From: Oscillospiraceae bacterium
GTDB taxonomy: Bacteria > Bacillota_A > Clostridia > Oscillospirales > WRJC01
NCBI GenBank assembly: GCA_009782405.1
Contig: WRJC01000029.1
Location: forward strand, 1-38,210
DNA: 38,210 nucleotides
Reading direction: 5' to 3'
The position numbers and the translations under genes were made by a program. The notes under the pieces are model-generated. The model was not told the DNA's origin, ran no database searches, and saw only the letters and a program-made list of their open reading frames with translations. Each line of letters opens with the position of its first letter. Within the stretch, counting starts at the first letter, position 1. Shown piece after piece: positions 24,724-33,237 of this stretch.

Positions 24724-26265
24724 ATGGGAAACATAAAAAGAATATGCGTATTTTTGGCGTTGACCGCCATGCTTTTGGCATTTGCGTCATGCGGCGAAAA
24801 AAAAAGCGAACCTGTCGCGCAAAACGAAAAAACCGAAAACGATTCGGGCGATCCGGATTCGGAAAATGACGAAAAACCGAATGCCGAATCGCAAAAAGAA
24901 GAGCGCGAAAAAGAGGAAAAAGAAATGCTCGCGGGCATTTTGCCCGAAGATTTCGGCGGCTACACGTTCCATTTCATATCCCGCAGGGAAAACAGCCCGG
25001 AATGGGACATTTGGGGAAACAGGGACATATACGCCGGCGAAGAAACCGGCGAAACGATTAACGACGCCGTATACAGAAGAAACAGATATATAGAGGACGC
25101 ATACAATTGCAATATCGAAGAATTCCAGTCTTTTAGCATGGTGAACGATTTGCGGAAAACCATAAAATCCGGCGACGACGAATATGACGTCGCCCTCCCC
25201 CCATTAAACCAGGGGATAAACCTCGCGGCAGACGGGTTGCTTCTAAATCTCGGAAATGTGGGCGCGATGAACCTCGAAAACAAATGGTGGGACCAAAATG
25301 CCAACAAATCGCTTTCGATAGGCGGCAAGCTTTACTACACTTCCGGCGATATGCTCATACTTAACAACGATTCCACCGGCGCTTTCGTTTTCAGCAAACA
25401 ATTGATCCAAGAACACCAATTTGACATCCCGTACCAATTGGTCAAAGAGGGCAAATGGACTTTCGACGTTTTTTATTCGCAAGTGAAACAAGTTTCAGCG
25501 GATATAAACGGCGACGGGAAAATGGATAGGAATGACAAATACGGGTTCATGCAGTACAGGGACGTTTTGCACTGCCTGTTTCACGGGGCCGGGGGAAATT
25601 TCGGCGAAAAAGACGGAAACGATTTTCCGTATTTCACCCTCGACAGCGAAAAAAGCATAATGATTTTGGAAAAAGTGTTCGAAATAATGAACGATCCAGC
25701 AAACACGTACCGTTTACACATGACATACAACGAGGGCGTGACAAACGCTTTCGTGCTGGGGCAGTCGATGTTCGAGGAAAACCGGGTGTTGTACTACTGG
25801 ATTCGGCTCCGCGACATAGAGCCGCTCCGGAGCATGGAAGCGGATTTCGGAATACTCCCGATACCCAAATGGGACGAAAGCCAGACCGATTATTTCTGCA
25901 CGGTAAATTTCCACGTTTCCACTTGCATAACGATACCCATATCGAGCGGAAACCCCGAAAGGACGGGGCTGTTTCTCGAAGCCTTCAATTGCAAGTCGAA
26001 ATATGCGCTCCAGCCGGCCTATTACGACATAGCGCTCAACGGCAAATACGTCCGGGACGAAGAAAGCTCGGAAATGCTCGACATAATATTCGCCAACAGG
26101 GTGTACGACATAGGATTGATAGGCGATTTCGGCGGGATGAGGGGGCTCATAGACACGATGGTGGACAAAGACGACAGGAATTTCATTTCCCAAATTGAAA
26201 AATCCAAACCGAAAGTGGAAAAGGACATAGAAAAGAAAATCGAAAAGATAACAGATTTGGATTGA
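24724..26265 (+). CDS. Extracellular solute-binding lipoprotein 5
   Basis: A 513-residue lipoprotein: MGNIKRICVFLALTAMLLAF with lipobox FASC, then an acidic, highly charged linker of about 50 residues. Paralogue landmarks are FGGYTFHFISRRE, INDAVYRRNRYI, ENKWWDQNANKSL, GKWTFDVF and the calcium-type loop DINGDGKMDRNDKYG. The ATG at 24724 follows AAGGAGGCGCG. It is co-transcribed with the glycyl radical enzyme and converges on UroD-like protein 3 with 10 bases between stops, without a visible terminator. It probably delivers the sugar or polyol used by the operon; the permease is not here. Confidence 0.88.
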   Translation: MGNIKRICVFLALTAMLLAFASCGEKKSEPVAQNEKTENDSGDPDSENDEKPNAESQKEEREKEEKEMLAGILPEDFGGYTFHFISRRENSPEWDIWGNRDIYAGEETGETINDAVYRRNRYIEDAYNCNIEEFQSFSMVNDLRKTIKSGDDEYDVALPPLNQGINLAADGLLLNLGNVGAMNLENKWWDQNANKSLSIGGKLYYTSGDMLILNNDSTGAFVFSKQLIQEHQFDIPYQLVKEGKWTFDVFYSQVKQVSADINGDGKMDRNDKYGFMQYRDVLHCLFHGAGGNFGEKDGNDFPYFTLDSEKSIMILEKVFEIMNDPANTYRLHMTYNEGVTNAFVLGQSMFEENRVLYYWIRLRDIEPLRSMEADFGILPIPKWDESQTDYFCTVNFHVSTCITIPISSGNPERTGLFLEAFNCKSKYALQPAYYDIALNGKYVRDEESSEMLDIIFANRVYDIGLIGDFGGMRGLIDTMVDKDDRNFISQIEKSKPKVEKDIEKKIEKITDLD

Positions 26266-26275
26266 CGATATTTCA

Positions 26276-27280
26276 TCATTGTTGAGCGGCTTCTGCGGCG
26301 GCTGCGAGATTTTCGGGGGGGATGTCGGGCAGGACCGCTTCATGGCTCGGAGAAACGATAAAATTGTCGCCGAAAAGATTTTTCAACCTTTTCACATCGT
26401 CTTTTATCTGCGCCGCTGTCCCTTCCCTCAAAAGAATCTGCGTATCCACTCCCCCGATAAAAACGATTTTGCCGCCGAATTTTTTCGCCAGGTTTTCCGC
26501 GTCCATCCCCGCGGCAAGCGCCTGTATCGGATGAAGCCCGTCGATTTTTGCCGAGATTATTTCCGGTATCGCTTTTACCACCGAACCGCAAGAATGCAAA
26601 ATCGCATACAGGCCATAGGATTTGGCTTGGGCCGCAATTTTTCTTTGGTACGGCATGACGAACTTTTTGAACATTTCGGGGGAAATCATCAAGTCGAGTT
26701 GCGTCCCGAAATCGTTGCCGAAAAAGCACGCGTCTACTTCGGGCGCATATTCGTCGAACAATTTTTTGTTCATGCCCAAATAAAAATCCACGACGCGTTC
26801 CGTGACGGATATGACTAACTTTGGGTCTGTGTGCATTTTCACGAAATAGTTTTCCATGCCGAACATATCGGCCACGACGTGATAAAATGGAGCCCAAGCT
26901 CCGCTTAGTATCGGGATTTTGTGTTTTTTCGCCGCATTTTTCGCGTTTTGGAAATCGGCAAAATCGTAATATTTGGCTTCGGGCCAATTTAACCGTTCGG
27001 CCAATTCGATTTCATCGTCCGTCAATTCGGACAAATGGGGGATATTTTTGTTTTTGTACAAATCAAACGCGTGGCCTCCATCCGGGTGCCTGTAAACTCC
27101 CCTGCCGTCGGGAATCCAAGTAAACGTGTCCCCGAGTTTCAAGCCGAGTTCAAAATCGCTGTTCACGCCGAAATATTTGTGCAATTTTGCGTTGCTTTCC
27201 GGATGCGGGTTTCCATGCCAAAACCCGCATCTGTCGCTTTTGTGTTCCATGATGTTTTTGAATAATTCGTATTTATCCAT
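26276..27280 (-). CDS. UroD/MtaA-like protein 3 (HSCG motif)
   Basis: A 334-residue UroD-superfamily protein. LH229SC231G gives the HxC zinc-ligand pair of MtaA-type methyltransferases. The position expected for the third ligand reads VSPSHEAVLPD, with His instead of Cys. Other blocks are CFFGNDFGTQ, ISPEMFKKFVMPYQRKI and GKIVFIGGVDTQILL, and there is no HemE signature. The ATG at 27280 has AAGAGGGT at 7 bases; an ATG two codons upstream is too close to that site, and an extension to 27493 crosses the promoter. It is divergent from the GH127 gene, with perfect consensus promoters on both sides of the gap. Confidence 0.86.
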   Translation of the reverse strand: MDKYELFKNIMEHKSDRCGFWHGNPHPESNAKLHKYFGVNSDFELGLKLGDTFTWIPDGRGVYRHPDGGHAFDLYKNKNIPHLSELTDDEIELAERLNWPEAKYYDFADFQNAKNAAKKHKIPILSGAWAPFYHVVADMFGMENYFVKMHTDPKLVISVTERVVDFYLGMNKKLFDEYAPEVDACFFGNDFGTQLDLMISPEMFKKFVMPYQRKIAAQAKSYGLYAILHSCGSVVKAIPEIISAKIDGLHPIQALAAGMDAENLAKKFGGKIVFIGGVDTQILLREGTAAQIKDDVKRLKNLFGDNFIVSPSHEAVLPDIPPENLAAAAEAAQQ

Positions 27281-27331
27281 TTGCATACCCTCTTTTTTGT
27301 TTGTTATATAAGACAAGCTTTCGTCGTTGTG

Positions 27332-27360
27332 ATTATACGACTTTTTTTGTTTTTTGTCAA
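27332..27360 (-). promoter_or_regulatory. Consensus sigma-A promoter of UroD-like protein 3
   Basis: Minus strand: TTGACA (27360-27355), a 17-base spacer and TATAAT (27337-27332), both perfect. The whole element, including the spacer end AAAAAGTCG and the following CA, is almost the same as the sulfatase promoter at 32317-32345. Confidence 0.88.
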
Positions 27361-27393
27361 CACTTTTTTTCGCGGGGCGTTTGCGTAGATTTG

Positions 27394-27422
27394 TTGACAA
27401 ATTGAAATTGAAAGAGTATAAT
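27394..27422 (+). promoter_or_regulatory. Consensus sigma-A promoter of the GH127 gene
   Basis: TTGACA (27394-27399), a 17-base spacer and TATAAT (27417-27422), both perfect. It is back to back with the UroD-like 3 promoter, the two -35 boxes being 33 bases apart, so one regulator could control both directions. Confidence 0.88.
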
Positions 27423-27473
27423 TGGCGTATCCGATTAATATGAAGATTAACAAAAAAGCGAGGCGTTGATTTT

Positions 27474-29282
27474 ATGCGCGCATTATGGAGCAAAGACGAA
27501 GTGATTCTGTTCGACGGCGAATTGGCCGGCCGAAAAAAAGCGAATCTCGACTATATGATGTCCCTTTCCGCGGACAACCTGCTGCGCAACCATATGTTCG
27601 AAGCGGGGCGCTATCAGAGCCCGGCTATCCCGGCTGGCATCCATGGGGGCTGGGAATCGCCGACATGCCAGGTGAGGGGGCATTTTATGGGCCATTGGCT
27701 TTCGGCTGCGGCTTCGTATTACTATTCGACCGGCAACCGGGAGATAAAAGCCCGCGCCGAAGCGATGGTCGCCGAGCTCGCCGAATGCCAGAAAAACAAC
27801 GGAGGGGAATGGGTAGCTTCCATCCCCGAAAAATATCTGTACTGGATAGCGAACCGCAAAGCGGCATGGGCGCCGCAATATACCATACACAAAACCTTCA
27901 TGGGCCTCTTGGACATGGCCCAGCATGCCGGGTGTGCGCAGGCGCTCGAAATAGCCGAATCCTTCGCCAAATGGTTTTTGCGCTGGACCGAGAATTTCAC
28001 CCGCGACGAATTCGACGACATACTCGACGTGGAAACCGGGGGAATGCTCGAGATATGGGCGCAGCTTTTGGAACTGACGGGCAACGGCATATATCTGAAA
28101 CTCATGGACAAATACTATCGCGCGCGCCTTTTCGACGCGCTCATAGATGGGGGCGATCCGCTGACAAATATGCACGCGAACACCACGATCCCCGAAATCA
28201 TAGGCTGTGCGCGGGCATACGATGTGACCGGGGAGAAACGGTACCGCGACATAGCGGAGGCATATTGGGAATGCGCCGTGACGTTTCGCGGTTCATATGC
28301 GACCGGCGGCCAGACCTGCGGCGAAATATGGACGCCCATGCAGAAGCTCGACCAACGGCTCGGGGAAAAAACCCAGGAATACTGCACCGTATACAATATG
28401 ATGCGACTCGCGGAATATCTCTTTCGCTGGACAGGCAAGGCGAAATATGCCGATTATTGGGAACAAAACCTGTATAACGGCATAATGGCGCAGTCATACT
28501 GGAAAGGCGAATTTACGCACGGGGCCGTGTCCGATATGCCGCACAGCGGGCTATTGACATATTTCTTGCCGCTCATGCCGGGCGCGCGAAAGGGATGGGC
28601 GAGCGAGACGCAGGATTTCTTCTGCTGCCACGGCACGTTGGTTCAGTCAAACGCGCTGATGAACCGGGGCATATATTATCAAAACGGCGATGCCCTCTAT
28701 GTATGCCAGTATTTTGATTCCGAGGCGAGAATCGGGCAAAACGGCCAAACCGTGAGCCTACGCCAGACGCGCGATTCGCTCGCGGGCAGCTCTTTTTCCC
28801 ATCCCGACTGCCATGTCGCGCGCTTTTGGATTTCCGCAGAAAACGAAGCGAAGCTGAATTTGCGTTTCCGCGTCCCCTATTGGATAAAGGGAGCGCCCTG
28901 CATGTACATAAACGAAAAGAAAGCGGAATGCGCAACCGACGAAAATGGATTTTTGGACGCCGGGCGGATTTGGAAAAACGGCGACACGATCAAACTTGTG
29001 TTCCCCATGGGCATCGCCATGAGCGCAATACCCGGAAACGACGACCTTGTCTCGTTTAGTTACGGGCCGATGGCCCTTGCCGGCCTGTGCGACGATTCGC
29101 GTTCGCTGAAGCTGCCCGAAAAACCCGAAAACCTGCTGGTCCACGACAATGAGCGCGAATGGGGCAGCTGGAAAAACAATTTTTGCACCGTGGGCCAACA
29201 ATTCAACACGCGCTTCGTCCCGCTCAAGGAAATCGGCTATGAACGATATACTGTGTATTTTGAGGCGAACATGTCGATATAG
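27474..29282 (+). CDS. GH127-family beta-L-arabinofuranosidase
   Basis: A 602-residue protein of the DUF1680/GH127 (or related GH146) group, which releases beta-linked L-arabinofuranose from plant glycoproteins and pectins. The zinc-dependent catalytic set is visible: E302-Y-C304 in TQEYCTVYNMM and C384-C385 in DFFCCHG, equivalent to Glu338, Cys340, Cys417 and Cys418 of the bifidobacterial HypBA1. The alpha/alpha barrel blocks GHFMGHWLSAAA, YTIHKTFMGLLD and ATGGQTCGEIW are present, followed by a C-terminal beta domain. There is no signal peptide, so it works in the cytoplasm. The ATG at 27474 has GCGAGG at 13 bases. It is followed by the AraC-type regulator and is divergent from UroD-like protein 3. 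Confidence 0.92.
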   Translation: MRALWSKDEVILFDGELAGRKKANLDYMMSLSADNLLRNHMFEAGRYQSPAIPAGIHGGWESPTCQVRGHFMGHWLSAAASYYYSTGNREIKARAEAMVAELAECQKNNGGEWVASIPEKYLYWIANRKAAWAPQYTIHKTFMGLLDMAQHAGCAQALEIAESFAKWFLRWTENFTRDEFDDILDVETGGMLEIWAQLLELTGNGIYLKLMDKYYRARLFDALIDGGDPLTNMHANTTIPEIIGCARAYDVTGEKRYRDIAEAYWECAVTFRGSYATGGQTCGEIWTPMQKLDQRLGEKTQEYCTVYNMMRLAEYLFRWTGKAKYADYWEQNLYNGIMAQSYWKGEFTHGAVSDMPHSGLLTYFLPLMPGARKGWASETQDFFCCHGTLVQSNALMNRGIYYQNGDALYVCQYFDSEARIGQNGQTVSLRQTRDSLAGSSFSHPDCHVARFWISAENEAKLNLRFRVPYWIKGAPCMYINEKKAECATDENGFLDAGRIWKNGDTIKLVFPMGIAMSAIPGNDDLVSFSYGPMALAGLCDDSRSLKLPEKPENLLVHDNEREWGSWKNNFCTVGQQFNTRFVPLKEIGYERYTVYFEANMSI

Positions 29283-29308
29283 GAAATGTTTTCCTTGGAT
29301 TTGTGGTG

Positions 29309-29314
29309 TATAAT
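29309..29314 (+). promoter_or_regulatory. Possible -10 box before the AraC-fusion gene
   Basis: TATAAT in the 76-base gap after GH127. No convincing -35 box at the correct spacing, so the gene may also be read through from the GH127 promoter. Confidence 0.35.
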
Positions 29315-29358
29315 AAAGATACCGCGGTAAAAAGAGGAAAGCAGGGCAGCCGATCATC

Positions 29359-30651
29359 ATGCAGGAGTTTATAAAATCTTCGCTTAGCTACATTGAGCAA
29401 AATCTGAAAACCGATATAACGGCGGATGAACTCGCCGGGATGGCGAATTATTCCGCCGGGCATTTCTGCCGCCTGTTCGCTTTGGCGATGGAATCGACCG
29501 TTGCGAGCTATGTTTTAAAAAGGCGTTTGGACCATGCTCTCGCCGAAATTTCAGCGGGCCGAAAAGCTATCGGCGTGGTGCTGGAATACGGCTTTGACAC
29601 CTATGCGGGGTTCTATAAGGCATTTGTGAAGATGTACGGCTGCTCCCCAAAAAAATATTTAAACATGTGCAAAAAATCGGAGGTATCTATTATGCAAACC
29701 ACAGATGAAATCAAAAATATGCTCGGCAGCTGGGATATTCCGGCGGACTTGAAAATCGAGGATGTGACCCATACCGAATGGGAAACCAAGGAAAAATCCG
29801 AATGGAAAACCTGGCAGGTCGGCGACCGCCATTACCTAAAAACAAACGAACGCTCAAAAATGCTATGCAACATCAAGATAGCGAAAGCGTTGAAGCAACA
29901 GGGGCTTTCCTCGGAGTTCCTGCCGGTGCCATTGAAATCCGGCGAAGATTATCTTGACTGCGGGCAAATTTTCCTGCTCGTCCGAAAGATGGGGGAGCCG
30001 CTCAACCTCCGCCCGCTGACCGACGACGAAATCGGGCGCCTGGAAAACAACGAGCTGCGCGAGCGGCATGGGTTTTTGCTCGGGCAGGCCATAGCCAAAC
30101 TCCATAAAGCGTTGAAAACCGTGCAGGATGAGGTGAAGCCCTACGAGGGAAATCTGTACGAGCAGGGGAAAAATGCCATCCCGGCGGTCAAAAAACACGA
30201 TATGGGAATCGGCGATGCTTTTTTCGACGATTATATAGAAACTTTCGGCGAGCTGAACGAAAAGCTCCCAAAGCAACTCATTCACGGAAACCTCTGCGGG
30301 GACTGCGCCGTTTACGAAGACGGCGAAGTGGCGGGCTTCAAGGGCTTTGAAGCATACAATCTGTCTTTCCCGAGGATTTATGACATAACCTGGGGAGCCG
30401 GGGAAATAAACGCCCAGCCTGAAATCGGGAAATATTTGAAAACACTGACGGATATGCTCAAAGGCTATGACAGCATAAGCCCGCTGACCGCAGAGGAAAA
30501 GCAGTCTGTCTACTACGTCTTATGCGCCACCTATCTGAAAGGCTATGGATACTTTGCCGAGACGGCTGAAACCTCTGACTTGATGGCGCGCGGCGACAGG
30601 GCGATGGTTTTCCTCGCCGATAATAAAGAAAAATTCATGGACCTTTTGTAG
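29359..30651 (+). CDS. AraC-type regulator fused to a degenerate APH-like kinase domain
   Basis: A 430-residue protein. Residues 1-105 are a complete AraC DNA-binding domain with two helix-turn-helix units (ITADELAGMANYSAGHFCRL and GFDTYAGFYKAFVKMYGCSP). Residues 112-430 resemble an aminoglycoside/choline-kinase fold (GQAIAKLHKALK, LPKQLIHGN). The catalytic HGDxxxxN loop reads H309GNLCGDC316, so both catalytic Asp and metal-binding Asn are changed, and the DFD-type metal motif reads GFKGFE. It is therefore probably a ligand sensor or pseudokinase. An ideal internal site GGAGGT (29679-29684) with in-frame ATG at 29692 could make the second domain alone. The start at 29359 itself has only a distant AGAGG. 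It likely controls the adjacent arabinosidase region. Confidence 0.82.
   Translation: MQEFIKSSLSYIEQNLKTDITADELAGMANYSAGHFCRLFALAMESTVASYVLKRRLDHALAEISAGRKAIGVVLEYGFDTYAGFYKAFVKMYGCSPKKYLNMCKKSEVSIMQTTDEIKNMLGSWDIPADLKIEDVTHTEWETKEKSEWKTWQVGDRHYLKTNERSKMLCNIKIAKALKQQGLSSEFLPVPLKSGEDYLDCGQIFLLVRKMGEPLNLRPLTDDEIGRLENNELRERHGFLLGQAIAKLHKALKTVQDEVKPYEGNLYEQGKNAIPAVKKHDMGIGDAFFDDYIETFGELNEKLPKQLIHGNLCGDCAVYEDGEVAGFKGFEAYNLSFPRIYDITWGAGEINAQPEIGKYLKTLTDMLKGYDSISPLTAEEKQSVYYVLCATYLKGYGYFAETAETSDLMARGDRAMVFLADNKEKFMDLL
29679..29694 (+). promoter_or_regulatory. Internal ribosome binding site and start inside the AraC fusion
   Basis: GGAGGT at 29679-29684 and ATG at 29692-29694, 7 bases apart and in frame with the fusion (Met112), exactly at the junction between the AraC and kinase-like parts. 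It is much stronger than the site in front of the full-length start. Confidence 0.6.
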
Positions 30652-30674
30652 ACAAAATCAAAACAAGCAAAAAA

Positions 30675-30706
30675 AAGCGGCCGCAATCCCCCGGCCGCTT
30701 CTTTTT
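30675..30706. terminator. Bidirectional intrinsic terminator
   Basis: Stem AAGCGGCCG (30675-30683) and CGGCCGCTT (30692-30700), loop CAATCCCC, followed by CTTTTT and preceded by a run of A. It sits between the convergent AraC-fusion and sulfatase genes and serves both. Confidence 0.92.
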
Positions 30707-30714
30707 CGCCAATT

Positions 30715-32268
30715 TCATTTGAAGCGGTCAAATTCGGTTTTCCATTTTTCATGCTTCATTTCGTGCTCGCCGTAGTGGTCCGCTTTTTTTGTCATTTGCA
30801 AAGGCGCCATGTCGCGCTCGAGTATGAGTTCGTCCAAAAGCTTGGCGGTGAGCCGCTGGCGTATTTGGGCATATGCGGGATCCTCGTACAGGTTTTTCGT
30901 TTCCCGGGGGTCCGCGTCAAGCTCATACAGTTCGCCTTTGCCGGAACCCGCGTGGTACACGAACTTATGCCACCCGCAAATCAAGCAGTGTATGTCGGGC
31001 CAGCGTTTGTCTTTTGAATTTGCGAAATGGACGACCATCGCGCTGTCCCGCGCCTGCCCCCCGTTTCCCGCGAGCATATCGTGGTGCGAGACCCCGTCGG
31101 CGGCAAGCGCCTCGGGCGAAATCCCCGCGCTTTCCAAAATCGTGGGGACCGCGTCGGTCAGCGAAAGCAAAAAATCCGATCTTTTCGGTTTGTATTTCGC
31201 CGGATAGCTCACGATATACGGTATGTTGATGAACTCCTCCCAGACAAACCCGCCTTTTGCCATCATCCCGTGCGCGCCCATATAGTCCCCGTGGTCGGCG
31301 GTAAAGACGACGATGGTATCGTCCTCGATTCCGCATTGTTTCAGCGTATCCAACATTTTGCCGACGTTTTTGTCTATCAGGCCAACCGAGCCCCAATAGG
31401 CGCGCGTTATCTTGTATGCGTCCCCGGGGTTTTGCATGAAGTGGCCGCCGCCGTCATATGGGGCAAACTGCTTGAATGCGGGCGGGGACTCTTCCCTGTC
31501 GCGCTCTCCGGCATAGGGAGTGATATAATCGGCGATCTGATCGTTTGAGAGGCCGTCGTACATGGAGAACCACGGCTCGGGCGGGCATATCGGCCAGTGC
31601 GGGTCGGGGAAGCTCGCAAAGCAATAGAAAGGCTCCCCGCTTAGAGCCCGTTCCTTTATATATGCACAGCTCCTTTCGCCGACATAGGTCGAGGAATACG
31701 CTTCTTCCGGCACGTCGTTTTTGTACACGCCCTGTCCGCAGCTCACGTCGATTGGCCTCATGTTTTCGTAAATGAATTTTTGGATATGCTGCGGGTGATT
31801 CTCGCGCAGCCACTCCCCGTAGTGCGCGAGGAGCGGATTGGAGTGCCCGAGTATCATTTCGAGCGTCTCGAAACCGGCATACGGGCCATTCCAGCTGTTC
31901 CATTTGTCTTCGCGCCAGTCGGCGATGCTCTCCCGGAATCCGGTGTTCTGCTGCGAGGAAAAATGCGGCTTGCCCACGAAATGCGTGCGGTACCCGTTTT
32001 CTTGGAGAACATTCCCGATTGTCAGCTCGTTTTCGCGCATCGCCGTGTTGTGCAGGGTCGCGCCGTGGTGCTGCGCGGTTTTGCCGGTTATCATGGTGAC
32101 TCGCGAAGGTATGCAAATCGGGCTCTGGCAGTAGGCGCGTTCATACAGGACCCCGCGGGCGGCGAGGCCGTCTATGTTGGGGGTGCAGACGAGATTATTG
32201 CCGTAGCAACCCAACGTGTCCCGCCGCATTTGATCCGCCGTGATGAAAAGTATGTTTGGTTTTTTCAT
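30715..32268 (-). CDS. Sulfatase (formylglycine type)
   Basis: A 517-residue arylsulfatase-superfamily enzyme that hydrolyses sulfate esters, here probably of glycans. Active-site signature C52-I-P-S-R, whose Cys must be converted to formylglycine; in an anaerobe this would need the radical-SAM enzyme anSME, not present here. Metal-site residues are D12-Q13 (ITADQMR) and D325-H326 (FTADHGDYMGAHG). The C-terminal block YELDADPRETKNLYEDP is typical. There is no signal peptide, so it is cytoplasmic, unlike many glycan sulfatases of Bacteroidetes. The ATG at 32268 follows AAAGGATTTCAC. It is divergent from the RraA-like gene and its promoter almost duplicates that of UroD-like protein 3. Confidence 0.93.
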   Translation of the reverse strand: MKKPNILFITADQMRRDTLGCYGNNLVCTPNIDGLAARGVLYERAYCQSPICIPSRVTMITGKTAQHHGATLHNTAMRENELTIGNVLQENGYRTHFVGKPHFSSQQNTGFRESIADWREDKWNSWNGPYAGFETLEMILGHSNPLLAHYGEWLRENHPQHIQKFIYENMRPIDVSCGQGVYKNDVPEEAYSSTYVGERSCAYIKERALSGEPFYCFASFPDPHWPICPPEPWFSMYDGLSNDQIADYITPYAGERDREESPPAFKQFAPYDGGGHFMQNPGDAYKITRAYWGSVGLIDKNVGKMLDTLKQCGIEDDTIVVFTADHGDYMGAHGMMAKGGFVWEEFINIPYIVSYPAKYKPKRSDFLLSLTDAVPTILESAGISPEALAADGVSHHDMLAGNGGQARDSAMVVHFANSKDKRWPDIHCLICGWHKFVYHAGSGKGELYELDADPRETKNLYEDPAYAQIRQRLTAKLLDELILERDMAPLQMTKKADHYGEHEMKHEKWKTEFDRFK

Positions 32269-32316
32269 GTGAAATCCTTTCGTCCGTTTCGCTTCACGAT
32301 GCGATCTTTTTTTTTG

Positions 32317-32345
32317 ATTATACGACTTTTTCGCGTTTTTGTCAA
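32317..32345 (-). promoter_or_regulatory. Consensus sigma-A promoter of the sulfatase
   Basis: Minus strand: TTGACA (32345-32340), a 17-base spacer and TATAAT (32322-32317), both perfect. Near copy of 27332-27360. Confidence 0.88.
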
Positions 32346-32409
32346 CATTTTTTTCGCGTTTTTCATTTGGGGCGTTTCCGTGTTTTTAGACATTTTTTGA
32401 GTTTCCCTG

Positions 32410-32438
32410 TTGACTTTTGCGGAAAAATATGATATAAC
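32410..32438 (+). promoter_or_regulatory. Promoter of the RraA-like / MBL operon
   Basis: TTGACT (32410-32415), a 17-base spacer and TATAAC (32433-32438), each box one base from consensus, with TG one base before the -10 (extended form). It is divergent from the sulfatase promoter. Confidence 0.8.
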
Positions 32439-32512
32439 AATTGCAAAACATGGAGCGAACTCTTCATGCTGCCGACAAAATCGGAAATGTTAAAGAAAAG
32501 GAAGACAATATC

Positions 32513-33226
32513 ATGACAGAAACGGAAATATTGCAAGAACTGAAAAATTTCGACACGCCGACGATCACCAATGTAGTGGCCACCTACCCCGAAAACAGGG
32601 AAATATGCTTGGGCCTTTATGAGCCCTGGGAATCAGCTTGGTACACGGACGAAACGCTCAAATGCCTGTACCCAAAATTGGGGCGAATCGCGGGTTATGC
32701 CGTGACATGCGTTTTCGGAATGCCCACGCCCGGCTTTAAAAGGCTCTCTTTCGGCGATGTTTTGCGCGCGGTCGGCAATTCCCCGAAACCTGCGATATTA
32801 GCCATAAAAAACAATTTGCCGGAAAAATACAAGAAGAAATTCGCCGTGAGCGGCGGAAACATGACCACAGCCATGAAAATGGCGGGAGTTTTGGGGGTCA
32901 TATCCGACGCCCCGGTGAGGGATATAGACGAGCTGCGCGAACTCGGGGTGCAGTATCTCGCGACCGGGGCAGTCGCCGGGCACGGCGATTTTGCCGTCCA
33001 TGCGGTAAATGTGCCCGTGAGCGTGGCCGGCATGGACATATGCCCCGGCGAGATGATCCATATGGACGAAAACGGCGCGGTGAAATTTCCGAGGGAGCAT
33101 CTGTCCGAGGTTCTCCAAAGGGCAAAAAAACTTTCGGAAATCGAAAAAACGCGCATGGACAGGCTCAAAAACGCGGATGGCATCGAAGGGATAATAAAGA
33201 TCATGTCAGGCGATGAGGAGAGTTAG
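32513..33226 (+). CDS. RraA / HMG-aldolase-like family protein
   Basis: A 237-residue protein of the RraA-like fold, which includes HMG/CHA aldolases, oxaloacetate decarboxylases and the RNase E regulator RraA. Typical blocks are FDTPTITNVV near the start, GRIAGYAVT, and the metal/catalytic segment GVISDAPVRDIDEL, where Arg and Asp of the family GxxxDGxxRD are kept. In a clostridial sugar locus a small aldolase acting on keto acids from uronate or sugar-acid breakdown is more likely than RNase E control. The ATG at 32513 follows AAAAGGAAG; an in-frame start at 32441 sits at the promoter and is rejected. The next gene starts 11 bases after its stop. Confidence 0.85.
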   Translation: MTETEILQELKNFDTPTITNVVATYPENREICLGLYEPWESAWYTDETLKCLYPKLGRIAGYAVTCVFGMPTPGFKRLSFGDVLRAVGNSPKPAILAIKNNLPEKYKKKFAVSGGNMTTAMKMAGVLGVISDAPVRDIDELRELGVQYLATGAVAGHGDFAVHAVNVPVSVAGMDICPGEMIHMDENGAVKFPREHLSEVLQRAKKLSEIEKTRMDRLKNADGIEGIIKIMSGDEES

Positions 33227-33237
33227 GGGGGATTAGC

